Part shown: piece after piece, positions 31,601 through 42,749 of the stretch | How the letters are laid out: every line of letters starts with the position of its first letter | Position numbering within the stretch: the first letter of the stretch is position 1 | Assembly: GCF_020080835.1 (NCBI RefSeq) | Contig: NC_058160.1 | Location: 16,665,152-16,729,151, forward strand | Direction: 5' to 3' | Length of the DNA stretch: 64,000 bases | DNA from: Cotesia glomerata | Taxonomy: Eukaryota > Arthropoda > Insecta > Hymenoptera > Braconidae | Notes under the pieces: generated by a model | The model's input: only the letters and a program-made list of their open reading frames with translations | Databases searched by the model: none | Told to the model about the DNA's origin: nothing | Made by a program: the position numbers and the translations under genes

Positions 31601-31827
31601 TTTTTACAAAGATAAATAATGCTGTGAAGCGGGAAAGAATAGGAGCTAAGATAATTATTACGTAAAGCGTTCCACATTCACGTAACAAGATATCGGTAGG
31701 AAAGGATTGAGAAAGGAATGTGGAGAGGATCATCTTAATGTGAGTTTACAGAATATGCGAGAAAAAATTATTAGATAGCTCGGACTGGGATTCGAACCCA
31801 GAAACCTTCCGAAGACATGTCGACTAC
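31601..31827 (-). repeat. tRNA-like repeat unit, copy S4, part 1 (split by the MULE)
   Basis: The unit runs into its tRNA-like core (from 31774) and stops at 31827, where the MULE begins. It resumes at 34822-34925. Confidence 0.85.
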
Positions 31828-31990
31828 GGTTCCATGCGTTTTCATCCCCGGACAAAATATCCCCGACAAAATATCCCCGACAAAATATCCTCGGACAAAA
31901 TATCCCCGTGTCAAAATATCCTCAGACAAAATATCCTCGTAACAAAATATCCCCGATAAAATATCCCAAAAAAAAATATCCCCGGATAAA
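31828..31990 (+). repeat. Left terminal repeat of the MULE
   Basis: About ten copies of AAAATATCC separated by CCCGAC-like spacers make up this end. The same array in reverse forms the right end at 34660-34812. Confidence 0.85.
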
Positions 31991-32458
31991 ATATCCTCGA
32001 TTAAATATAAGTTATTAGAAACTAACATCATTACTTGACAAAAAAAATGAAGGATTTTATTTAAAGAAACGAAAAACAAGTTAATAATTTATAATGAATA
32101 TTTATTTTTAATCAGTCTTTCATTTAAAAAATAGTTATCACTGACTTTCATTATTATTTTTAATTTTTTTATTATTATCATTATTATTTAGTTATTGTTA
32201 AGTAATTATAGTAATAAATGTAATTAATTAAGTAAAAAGTAATAAACAACAATTAGCATAAAATTATTGCGTACAAATCTCAAACAAAATGACGTACATG
32301 TGTTGCAAAAAGCAACCAAAACATTTTAATCATATTTCATTAAATATTAATTTTTGGTTATCATTTTTAAATTAACTAAGTAAATACAAATTAATTAATT
32401 ACATAAACTTTACTCAAACAAATAAAAAAAAATAAATTAACGTAATTAACGTAGATAA
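31991..32458. other. MULE sequence downstream of the transposase
   Basis: This AT-rich stretch between the transposase stop and the left terminal repeat shows no further gene. Confidence 0.5.
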
Positions 32459-34015
32459 TTACGAGCAATTGAACGAAATAATCTTAGCAATGTTCCGTAA
32501 ATACTCAAATTTGTTATTTAAATCATAATTATTAACTATTTTTTTCAATCGTTCATCGTAATTACGATAACCCTTACGGCGATTTGAAGTATTCAATCCA
32601 GTGACAATCTGATTCATATTTAACTCTGTATGAACTTGTTCATCTTTTATGGACCTTAAAAACGTACCAATAGAAGCGTGATGAACACCAATATTACGAT
32701 TTAAACGGTTGTGCCATCCTTCTACGGGATTATTGGTTCGTAGATGATCATTTGTAACCGCTCGATGACAGTTCCACAGTGATATGTCGAATCGAGGTTT
32801 TTCCCGTTTCTTCTTATTGTGACAAGTTTTCCCGATCCAAGTAACCTCGAAGTAGCGTAACAATTCATCTAACTGATCACTATTCTGCTCATAGTACTCA
32901 GATGCCACAATTAATTCATAAGACACAATAACATCAGCTGTTGGAATGAACGCCAATGCCACAAGCAGGCGCACATTCAACGCAAAATTTAAATTTGTAT
33001 CATATAACTTCTGGAGTTTACAAGTCTGGATTTGACGCCAAATACACTGATTAAAATGAAAATAACAGCCTGATAATTTTACTCCTGAATATATTTTTTT
33101 AAACGCTCCAATAAATGCCTCTTCGAAATCTGTCATCATACGATTTGGTGTAAAATTTGGCACATGTTGACGTAAAATCTTTAAAAAATTTACGTAAGTA
33201 CACTGAGACTTATCAGGAGCCAACATATATACCAACGGTAACGATTTACCTTCGTTATACCCATGAATTGAATAAAGTTGATAAAAAATCCCAGGTACAC
33301 TTTTAAAAGTACCATCTCCCAACCATTGCTCACATGATGATAAATAATTCAAGTTCTTCTGAGTCGTAAATATGATAAATCGTTTTTTATCTCCTCCGCT
33401 ATCGTGTAATAAGAACAAATCTCCAGAATAAGTACGCTTAAATTCATCGGTCAACTTCAAATCACCACGAGACGATGGATTTTGCAATTGAGGATTTTCT
33501 TTTGCTCGAACTCTGTTCACAGACCGTGATAGTGACTCAGCCTTAGGCATTACAGCTGATACAGGCGATAATACACCACGTAAAACACGATTAATAACAG
33601 CAGCAGGCTTCTCATCAGTTTTTTTGGCTTTTTTAATAATTTTACTTTTCAAAATCTTAGCCGCAACAAGAGAAGGATCACCCGCGTGCTCGTGAACTGG
33701 TATTGTACCAACAATATTACCTACAACAAATTAAAAAAGTATAAAACAATTTGCCGGAAAAAAAAAAAAAAAAAGTAGAGAGAGAATAATAAAAATAAAA
33801 GATAAAAATTTTTTAAACAAAAAAGTAAATTGTAATATTATTCTATAATTACCAGTGCGAAGATCAGAATCTGTATGAATCAACACATTACATTTGTTGT
33901 CAGAAGCACAACGCCATGAAATATCAAATTTGTTAACCTTCTTTTTGGAGTATAACATTCCGTTATAAAATAGTAATTTTTTCCCCTTTTGGGACAGTAT
34001 AAATTTCAGCGGCAT
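32459..34015 (-). CDS. MULE transposase with FLYWCH-type zinc finger, two exons
   Basis: Exon 1 (34015-33853) starts at an ATG and encodes a FLYWCH-like zinc finger: GKKLLFYNGMLYSKKK, then WRCASDNKCNVLIH. A 132-bp GT-AG intron (33721-33852) keeps the frame. Exon 2 (33720-32459) ends at a stop, giving about 474 residues in all. The MULE domain shows the first Asp in WLGDGTFKSVP, the second in MTDFEEAF, a CxxH pair in GCYFHFNQCIW, and a likely catalytic Glu in NNPVEGWHNRLN. I see no stops or frameshifts. The protein would bind its own terminal repeats and catalyse cut-and-paste DDE transposition in the nucleus. The 71-bp repeats lie upstream, on the promoter side. Confidence 0.9.
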
Positions 34016-34383
34016 GACAAAAACTTATAATTTATTACAATCAATAACGTTCGTCAAACTTTCACAATTACATCAATTAATATTCTAAAATTTACAATTT
34101 TGATTTTCAACAATAACTCAGTACATGTGCAATCAGGTAACATATACTCCAATGATGTAAAATACGGTGAATATCTAACTATAGGAACTGAGTGTAGATA
34201 AATAATCGAGCGAGAGATGTCACTACTTGGATATTTTTTGAGCGCTAAAATGCGAATAACAACATGTAGTAATATGAACACAATAGGAACATTTTGAAGC
34301 GCGTATTTATCAGGGAAATTATAAATATTTTTATTATTTAAAATTAAAAATTACAAAAAAATTTTTCGAAAAATTTCATTTGA
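34016..34383. other. MULE 5' flank of the transposase
   Basis: This non-coding AT-rich stretch lies between the transposase ATG and the 71-bp repeat array and presumably carries the promoter. I cannot point to a specific promoter motif. Confidence 0.45.
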
Positions 34384-34660
34384 ACATGGTTTAAATGTGT
34401 GTTTACTCAGTAATAGGCCAACACAAACGCGGGTAATCGTGTTGCGCCCTTTTAACATGGTTTTTGTGTGTGTTTATTCGATATTAGACAAACACAAATG
34501 CGGGTAATCGTGCTGCGCCCTTTTAACATGGTTTTTGTGTGTGTTTATTCGATATTAGACAAACACAAACGCGGGTAATCGTGTTGCGCCCTTTTAACAT
34601 GGTTTTTGTGTGTGTTTATTCGATATTAGACAAACACAAACGCGGGTAATTGTGTCGGGG
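34384..34660. repeat. 71-bp tandem repeats, about four copies
   Basis: Four units with exact 71-bp spacing of ACATGG (ending at 34389, 34460, 34531 and 34602) lie on the transposase promoter side. Each unit has TTTTTGTGTGTGTTTATTCG and CGCGGGTAATCGTG. The last three are nearly identical and the first is diverged. Confidence 0.9.
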
Positions 34661-34812
34661 ATATTTTTTACTAGGATATTACGTCGGGGATATTTTGTCA
34701 CGAGGATATTTTGTCTGAGGATATTTTGACACAGGGATATTTTGTCCGGGGATATTTTGTCGGGGATATTTTGTCGGGGATATTTTGTTCGGGGATAATA
34801 ACGCCTGATACC
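34660..34812 (-). repeat. Right terminal repeat of the MULE
   Basis: This is an inverted array of the same GGATATTTTGT units as at the left end. It finishes in GATACC next to the 9-bp duplication. Confidence 0.85.
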
Positions 34813-34821
34813 GTCGACTAC

Positions 34822-34925
34822 TCTACCATTTGAGCTATCCGGTCTATAGTAAATTTCCTTTCGCTTATTCTATATACATAAAGCCACACCGTCCATCTTA
34901 CGGTAAGCATTTTTATAAATATTAA
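34822..34925 (-). repeat. tRNA-like repeat unit, copy S4, part 2
   Basis: Continues directly from 31827 if the MULE and one target copy are ignored. It contains the remaining tRNA-like bases to 34844 and the shared tail. Confidence 0.85.
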
Positions 34926-34946
34926 ATATAAAATAAATACAAAAAG

Positions 34947-35262
<316 letters not shown>

Positions 35263-35516
35263 ATCAATTTATGTGTGTAGTCATTTGTTTTTTGTTTCCG
35301 TCAATAAAACAAAAGACGATCGTTTTTTCGTCATTATTTTTTTTTCTAGCTTATAAAGAAGTCGGAAAAATGTATAACATCAACTGTACGCTTTCAATGC
35401 TTCTCCATCCACACCATCCCACGCATATACCCCCAACTCCCACGCATCCACCCATGCACTCCCACACATCCGCCCACGCATCCACCCACGCATCTACCCA
35501 TGCACTCACCCACATC
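35263..35516. other. Unassigned DNA with CCCACGCATCCA minisatellite
   Basis: About 130 bp of unknown sequence is followed by an array of CCCACGCATCCA-like 12-bp units at about 35410-35510. No gene is visible. Confidence 0.6.
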
Positions 35517-37398
35517 TATATATATATATATATATAAGATTTCCACGTATATAGTCACTCATCACAATATCTCTGGAACCATAAGACCTAGAGACTTGAA
35601 ATTTGGTAGGGATATTCTTTTTACCGAGTAGAAGTCAGCTAAGAACGGATTTAACGAAATTCCACCCTTAAAGGGGGTTGCGGGGGCGTTAACAATCAAA
35701 AATTCCCATTTTTAAACTATAGCTCCTATCAACTCCAAATTTAGTAAGAATCTTCTGTAAGAGATCTAGAAATAATCTATGAACGAACTTTACGATATTA
35801 CATCCCACAGAGGGTTGCGGGGGTGGGTACAATGAAAATTTTTAATTTTCAAGCTATAGCTCCTACAGACTCCAAATTTGGTAGGAATTTTTTATAAGTA
35901 GTGTAAAAATAATTTATGAACGAATTTTATGATATCCCACCCTACAGAAGGTTGCGGGGGTGGGTATTAACAATGAAAATTTGTAATTTTCAAGCTATAG
36001 CTCCTACAGATTCTAAATTTTATAGAAAATTTCTGTACGTGATGTAAAAATAATTTATGAACGAATTTTACGATATCCTACCCCAAAGAGGATTGCGGGG
36101 GCGTTAACAATAAAAAATTTCCGTTTTCAAACTATAGCTCCAATAGACTCCAAACTGGGTAGGAATTTTCTGTAAGAGATGTAGAAATAATATAGGAACG
36201 AATTTTACGATAGCTCACCCCACAGGAGTTAGCGGGGTGGGTATTTACAATTAAAATTTTAAATTTCAAAGCTATAGCTCCTATAGACTTCAAATTTAAT
36301 AGGAGTCTTCTATATGTAATATAGAAATGATCTAAGAATGGATTTTACAACGAATCACCTCCAATAAGTATCGCGGGAGTGGGTGTTGACAGTAAAAAAT
36401 GTTCATTTCCAAAATATAGCTTCTGAGAACTCTAAATTTGGTAAAAATCTTTTATTTCTCTTGTAGAGATCATCTCAAAATGGATTTCATGAAGTTTACT
36501 TCCGATAGGAATTGCGGGGGTGGGTGTTAAAATTGTAACTTCGACAGACTTCATATTTGGTGGGAGTCTTCATGTATAATGTCAAGTTCAGCTAAGAAAG
36601 AATTTTATCAAATTTCAACCCCAAAGGGACTGCGGAGGCGTTAACAATGAAAATCTTTCTTTTCAAAACGATAGTTTCTATGGACTCGAAGTTTTGTTGG
36701 AATATTTTATTTTTAATGTAAAAATCATCTCGAATAGGATCTTACGAAATTTCTCTCTTACATAAGAGTGCGGGAGTGATAGTTGTCAAAAAATTCAAAT
36801 TTTGATGACTTTTTGCTGTCAAAAAATTCAAATATATTCTTCAAATATATTTCCTAGAGATATAAAATTTGATAGAATCTTAAGAGTAACAGGTAATTAC
36901 AGGGATGGCCTCCAAGGTCAACGGATTAAAATATTTTTCTTTTTTAATAATTATATCTTACCACAATCGTCTCTTTGGCAGCGGCGAAAAAGGCATTGTA
37001 AGGTTTCTGAAATTTAACTTTACATGTAGCTATGTAGTCAACGGACTAAGTATTTCGCATACATTTTATTGTTGCTGATCACATAACCAATGAATTGTTC
37101 TTATTACGGGATCGCGGGAATGTAACAGATTAAAATGAAAAAATTTTCTAAACACTTGAGATGTGAAAAAGAAATTTGGCTATTCATTTTAAGAGATAAC
37201 ACGAAAATGTTATAGTGATTGCACATTGAAAGTTACAATGGATATTCGCTAGAATTATGACATAGATAAAAGGTACAGGCCAATCCGATAGAATTTTGAA
37301 TCTGTGCAAGTCAGAACAATACTCCAATTGAATTTCAAGTTTAGATCTTAAAATACAATTCTATAAAGTGCCCAGCAGAGCGGGTGGGTAACAGCTAG
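35517..37398 (+). mobile_element. Helitron D3, non-autonomous
   Basis: This starts with a TA run and AGATTTCCACGTATATAGTC. It has about ten 135-148-bp internal monomers and ends in the hairpin region CCCAGCAGAGCGGGTGGG with CTAG at 37395-37398. It lacks the 88-bp palindrome of D1 and the inserts of D2, and carries the short repeat F signature near 36898. It contains no gene. Confidence 0.8.
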
Positions 37399-37440
37399 TA
37401 ATAATAATAATAATAATATTATTATATAATAATAATAATA

Positions 37441-38748
37441 TTATAATTTATCTACTTCTATTAATTTATCAAAACTCGTTATTGATTCATCATACCCAAA
37501 GTCATACTCGAGACAATCATTTTTATCAATGTCCTTGACAATATCTTCAACACTCTCTACAAAGTAATTATTTAATTTATTAGCAATACAATCATTATCT
37601 CTGACTAATTGATTATTAAAACTAATTTCTAATTTTAGTTCGCTTTGATTTTTATTGCCTAATATAGATTTCATATTTTTCCATAGCATATTTGAGTTTC
37701 CTCTTTGAGAGTCAACCAATTTTTCATAATACTCCCTTTTTGTTTTTCTTATTTCAGATACTACTACATTTCTTAACCTTTTATACTTTTCCCATAAAAA
37801 TTTACAATTTTTATTCTTAAATTCCTGATATGCTTTATCCCTAAGACCTATCAATTCATGTATTTGACTATTAAACCATTTACTCTGTTCCCATTTATTT
37901 TTATACGTAAATTTTTTAATTGGTGCCACGGCATCAATACTATTTACAATAACATCTGTCAAAAGACTTATTTTTTCATCTTCAGTTCCACTCTTATATT
38001 TTATACTATCAGTACATAAATTTTTAAAGTAATTACAGATATTTTTTTGTAAACTAGCATAATTAAAATTACTATAATCTCTTTTGTACTTTACACATAT
38101 ATCATTAATATTGCTCTTACTTCTAATTTTAACTACTGGTAAAGAGACTTGTACAATAAAATGATCTGTAATCCTTGGTACCTCTAAAACCTTAGTATGT
38201 ATAATTTTATTCGCAAACACTAGATCAATTTTAGTTTTAGAATTTGATGTCACTCGAGTATATTCTTGAACCCATTGATTCATACCCACACTTTTCATTT
38301 CTTTTATTAATTTTCTTGAGTATTGTGATTCTTTGCTTACATCAATATTAAAATCACCCACCAATATTACTTGTCCTTTTTCACTTAAATTTTCATACTC
38401 CTGCATTAATCTTTCGATAAATATACCATTACTCTGGTTAGGAGAATGATATACATTGCTGATTATAATATTTTCAAATATACCTTTGAGCTTGACACTA
38501 CACATCCACATATTTAGTTCACCATCCACATTATCAACCATATTATGTATTATTTCATATTTAACGTCTTTTCTAATATATAAAATAACTCCTCCTGTTC
38601 TTTTATTACACGATAACATTTTAATATTATTGTAATTACTCATTTCATACTCATATTCACTCATATCAGCTGTCAAATGTGTTTCAGTTGCACATACTAT
38701 ATCAGGCTTTTTGTTTACTAACAAACTTCTTAGCTCATCCAGGTGCAT
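37441..38748 (-). pseudogene. LINE ORF2: apurinic-type endonuclease plus linker, RT missing
   Basis: A 435-residue frame encodes an exonuclease-endonuclease-phosphatase domain of a non-LTR retrotransposon: KPDIVCATETHLT, NVYHSPNQSN, VILVGDFNID (catalytic GDFN), KTKIDLVFAN and RITDHFIV (catalytic H). Then comes a Lys/Asn-rich linker with LRNVVVSEIRKTKREYYE, as found before RT in Jockey/CR1-type ORF2. Homology ends at 37441 in a TAA/TTA microsatellite, before any RT motif. The N-terminus starts within the nuclease domain, so a short upstream part is lost. It lies just downstream of the ORF1 fragment on the same strand, as in an intact LINE. Confidence 0.85.
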
Positions 38749-38816
38749 AGTAAACCCTGAATATTTATAACCAACATCTGACCTCCTAGTGAATGCTTTC
38801 TACTTGTTATTCTTTG

Positions 38817-39362
38817 CTATTTAGTACAGTATTTAATACTTTTCTGCGCTCTGTTTCTCATTCTTTTATAATACTCACAATTAGTGTCATTAGCACAATG
38901 ATTAACCTCAATATCATTTACTTTAAATACTTCTTTCATTTTTATACAATTGACACACTTCTTATCCGTACTACTACAATCCTCTTCCTTATGATCACCA
39001 GCACACTTTCTACATTTAGTTCCTGTTTTACAATCTTTCGCAAAATGATAATAACCCCAGCACTTGTAACAACTCAATACACTGAAACAGTCTGAGACAC
39101 GACATTTGTTCCATCCAAGTTTTATCCGGTTTAAATCTAACAATTTTTTATGGATTTTTGGGTCAACTTCTAGAATAATAAATCCATCTTTTTTCTTTCC
39201 AACTGCCTTTTTTTTAATTTCTATTTTGCTGTTTTGATCTAATGTCAAATCATTTTGTTTTTGTACCATTTTTATAATTTCCTCTTCACTTTTCTCTGAA
39301 ATTATATCCTCTTCTATATCAATTATCTTTAACTTTGGAAGCTTCTTATCATTCAATTTAAT
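38817..39362 (-). pseudogene. LINE ORF1 (gag-like) with zinc knuckles, 5'-truncated
   Basis: About 180 residues end in three CCHC-like knuckles: CYKCWGYYHFAKDC, CRKCAGDHKEEDC and CVNCIKM. This is the nucleic-acid-binding tail of Jockey/I-type ORF1. The frame has no ATG of its own and runs straight into the R1-clade fragment at about 39361, so its 5' part was lost. The stop at 38817 lies 69 bp before the EN frame. Confidence 0.8.
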
Positions 39363-40190
39363 ATTTTTCGGCCTCTTCTACGCTGTCTACTACTATAGTG
39401 GCCACAACGTCGTCTGCAAAGCCTGTTAGCTCTATTTGTTCCGGCAACGGGATTTCAAGAAGCTCGTCGTAATCTGCGTCCCATAGATCGGGCCCCATTA
39501 TTAAGCCTTGCGGCACGCCAGCCGTTATGGCGTATTCTTGTGGGCCTTCAGTAGTTTCCACTATTAGCCTCCTATCGTCAAGGTAGTTGTCGACTAGTGC
39601 CAGATTCTCTGGCTCCGCGTCAAACTTGTGCTCCAGAGCGTCTAAAATGTCTCCCCAGTTTGCGCTGTTAAATGCGTTTTTGACATCTAGCGTGAGGAAA
39701 AGGCATACTTTACGAGCTTTGAGGCTACCAGACCATGCTTTTGTTGCTGTCTCTATGACTTTCTCAATCGCTCCGACTGTCGAACGACCTTTCCGGAAGC
39801 CATGCTGGTTGGTGGCAAACCCTCCAGCACGGCCTATGTTGTCGTGGAGTTTCTCTTGTATGAGCTTCTAGAGCAGTTTTCCAGCAATGTCTAGCATACA
39901 GAGTGGTCTAAACGACGAAGGTGTTATGGGGGTTCCCTTACCTTTGTCTAACAGAACCAATCTCTGCCGCTTCCAAACCGCGGGAAACGTGCCAGTTGCC
40001 AAGCATGCGTTGTAGGTGTTCAAAAGTACGTCTGGGTATTCCAGGGCTACAATCTTGATCACCGATGCCGGGATGCCATCAGGTCCAGGTGCTTTTCCTA
40101 TTTTGAGTTACTTGGCCGTGTCTTGTAGTTTCTTAGTTGTGAAGGGTGTTACTTCGCTGTTTTTAGCGTAGTAGTCTAGTCGAGAAATTA
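39361..40190 (-). pseudogene. R1-clade reverse transcriptase fragment
   Basis: Reading down the minus strand gives GKAPGPDGIPASVIKIVALE, LATGTFPAVWKRQRLVLLDK, SSFRPLCMLDIAGKLL, QHGFRKGRSTVGAIEKV, LTLDVKNAFNSANW (first catalytic Asp), AGVPQGLIMGPDLWDADYDE and FADDVV (catalytic Asp pair). At least two in-frame stops are present (near 40110 and 39870). The N-terminal nuclease and C-terminal finger are missing, and homology stops at 39361 in the ORF1 fragment of another LINE. This is a dead copy. Confidence 0.88.
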
Positions 40191-40772
40191 ATTTCCTACG
40201 AAAAATAGATGGCCGTCTCCTAAAAATATGGTTGATGGCTTAAACGATCCGGAATGGCGTCTAGAAAAAGGAGTTTTTTGGATTTTTCGAAAAAAAAAAA
40301 CAAAATTACAATTGTATTTAACAAAAAACCGTTAAAAAAATTAGTCGTCCAGCTTTTTGGCAAAATCTCAAAAAGTATAAGTGATAGCTCAAATATTAAA
40401 AAAGATTCGAAAGAGCAGAAAATTTTAGTAAAAAAGTTCTCGACTCCCGAAATTGTAGCTCCAATGTTTATAATTTCAATTAAGCGTTGAAAATCGGCTT
40501 TTGCGCGGTAGTTTCGGCATGCGCGCGCCACCATTCTAGTAAGCGTAGTTCTTAAATAATTTTTTTATGCATTTAAATATTAATTGAAAAATTTTTAAAA
40601 ATTCTGGTGTCATCTAGACACTTCAACGAATATGATTCCGCGGCAATAAAAGTTGTATCACCATTTTCCAAAAAGTTATTTAATTGTTAATTCACATTTT
40701 TTTTACGTGTTTGTGTTATTATAAAAGGCGATATAAAAGTTTAAATAATTAATCTATAAATTTTTCAGCCCT
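40191..40772. other. Unassigned AT-rich DNA
   Basis: A 104-codon minus-strand frame is present (40220-40534), but it lacks recognisable motifs and has low-complexity runs. I do not call a gene. Confidence 0.5.
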
Positions 40773-40831
40773 CCGCGGAAAGTGGCAACTTTCTGTCCCG
40801 CTGCGCTAAACTAAGTTGCCGCTTTCCGCCT
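40773..40831. repeat. GC-rich hairpin 1
   Basis: CCGCGGAAAGTGGCAACTT pairs with AAGTTGCCGCTTTCCGCC across a short loop. Its base composition stands out sharply from the AT-rich flanks. Confidence 0.75.
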
Positions 40832-40840
40832 CGTCGGACA

Positions 40841-40982
40841 AAAATAGTATACCTCCTCGGGAAGTAAATAAGGCCTCAGATCACATGCGCTTGTTGACCT
40901 CGGCTTCGCCTCGGCCAACAATTACATGTGATCTGGAGACATTTCTTACTTTACTTCCCTAGGTGTGTAATATACTATTGTT
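40841..40982. repeat. Long hairpin 2
   Basis: AATAGTATACCTCCTCGGGA near the left end pairs with a matching right arm ending TAATATACTATTG. The inner parts CAGATCACATG/CATGTGATCTG and TTGTTGACCTCGGC/GCCTCGGCCAACAA also pair. The whole 140-bp block folds on itself. No gene is present. It may be a MITE. Confidence 0.75.
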
Positions 40983-41725
40983 TCTTGGAGCCCTTTTTAT
41001 GAACTGACTTAACAAGATGGCGTTATAAAAGTTTATAAAATATTATGACTTCATTAATTATTAATTTTTGAAGTAACAAAAAAATTAAAAATCAAAATAA
41101 TGTATGTTAAATAATTTTTTTTTTTAATTTTAAGTTATTACTGATTTTATATTCTTGTTAGGCATCAACCGATTATTTTTAAAATTTTTTTATGCCATAT
41201 ATTTATAAATTTTTTATAAACAAATAAATTAATTAAATATTTTTGAAAAATTTTTTTTCACCATATTGTTAGCGTAAGAAAATTATGATTTTTAAAAAAA
41301 CATTTTTTTCTTAATAACAATATCTTATTGTTCAAATAAATGATTAAGGAATCGATTTTTTTTTTTAAATCATAATTTTCATTTCTAAATACAATGGTAA
41401 AAAAAAATTTTATTTTGTCAACAATTTATTAATTTATTTATTGAACAATTTATTATAAACAATTTTTTTTTTTATTTTAATTTTTTTCTAAAAGATAAAA
41501 CAATTACAAAAATAGCAATCTGCAACAATATGGCAAAAAAAATTTTTTTCGATTTTTTAAAAAACATTTGGATTTTGAAGCACGACAAAGTCCAAGCACT
41601 GACTCGATTTGTCAACAAACAAATTGCTGTAACTTTACAACTACTGCAGATACAGTTTTCGATCTTCAACTCGTTTTTACCCAGTATGAACAAAGCTTTC
41701 ATATAAATTTTAAACCTAAAGTTTA
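40983..41725. other. AT-rich DNA flanking the LTR element
   Basis: No convincing gene is seen. An open stretch at 41568-41725 has a non-repetitive look, but I recognise no family. Confidence 0.5.
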
Positions 41726-41729
41726 TCTC

Positions 41730-42714
41730 TGTTATATCCGGCGTTGCCTCATATAACACTCAGGGTCTCTACCCTCACGACAAAAAGTGCAGCGCTTACA
41801 CTTTAAAGGACAATCACTCGGACAACACCTCGATCACGCCTTGAGCACACTGTGTCCACGTTCCGTCGAATTTGCAATTTTAGACCAATAACAAAATTCA
41901 ACTCCCTTTCGAAATCATGATCCGGGTGTATAAAACCACCAAACACCACGGATCAAATGTTCACTCTTTTATCAAAGAATACGAAGGAAGGTATCTTCGT
42001 AGAACCCGTGTGGGTCCTTATACCGCGTTACGTATAAGGCAGTATACAGCACTCGGTCGCGTATACAAAAATCTAAATTCATCTTAACTTAACTTATCTT
42101 CTACGAACCACGACAGTGTGCTTTTCGAGCAGAATCGAGGGCCCCGTGGCCGTAGTGATATCTAAATTATAACTTTTCGTTCTATTATTTATTAACGGCG
42201 GATTTTAGTGTCTGTCAGAGCCGTTACTCTGTTTACGAACTCATTTAATAAACATTCTAAACCGTTAAAATATAATTATAAGTGTATAGTTATAAGTGAA
42301 ATACTGTGCATTGAGTGCGTCTCGCCCATAGGGAAAATAATTGAATAAAATATAAAACCAGAACTTCTTGCTTCACTTCATTCAAAATTAAGATCCTGAA
42401 CCTCTTCGAGTACATCGATCTACACCACGAGAGAGGGAGGAGAAGTCAATCCAGGACCTACCGATCGACTTGTTCCAAATCCAAAATCGACAATATAAAT
42501 CATAAAGGACAACTGTGAGTTCAGTATTTGATATCGACTTCCCTTTTAATTCGCCGTTGGAACTCCTGGTTACCGGGATGCGTTCGAAATCCACATTAAA
42601 AATAAAACTCTTGTAGCTTGCCTACAAGAGAAAATCTATCTAAAAACGCGTCCGAGCCTCCTCAAGGCCCACTCTACCAATAATTATTTAATTATAATTA
42701 ATGCGGACGTAACA
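41730..42714 (+). repeat. 5' LTR, 985 bp
   Basis: Matches the 3' LTR throughout, except for about 51 extra bases near its start (beginning CATATAACACTCAGGG, about 41750-41800). It ends GGACGTAACA at 42714. Confidence 0.95.
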
Positions 42715-42725
42715 GATTAGATTTC

Positions 42726-42749
42726 TGGTGGCAGCGGTGGGATTCGAAC
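42726..42749 (+). promoter_or_regulatory. Primer binding site complementary to tRNA-Leu
   Basis: TGGTGGCAGCGGTGGGATTC and the next four bases (GAAC) are complementary to the CCA-bearing 3' end and T arm of a eukaryotic leucine tRNA. It lies 11 bp after the 5' LTR and would prime minus-strand DNA synthesis. Confidence 0.8.

Larger units (their letters stand above)
31828..34812. mobile_element. MULE DNA transposon, complete, 2985 bp
   Basis: The element is bounded by perfect 9-bp copies of GTCGACTAC (31819-31827 and 34813-34821), the usual duplication length for Mutator-like elements. Ends are GGTTCCATGCGTTTTCATCC and, in reverse, GGTATCAGGCGTTATTATCC. The terminal repeats of about 150 bp are themselves arrays of ACAAAATATCC-type units. 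A two-exon transposase lies on the minus strand. It was inserted into tRNA-like repeat S4. Confidence 0.93.
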
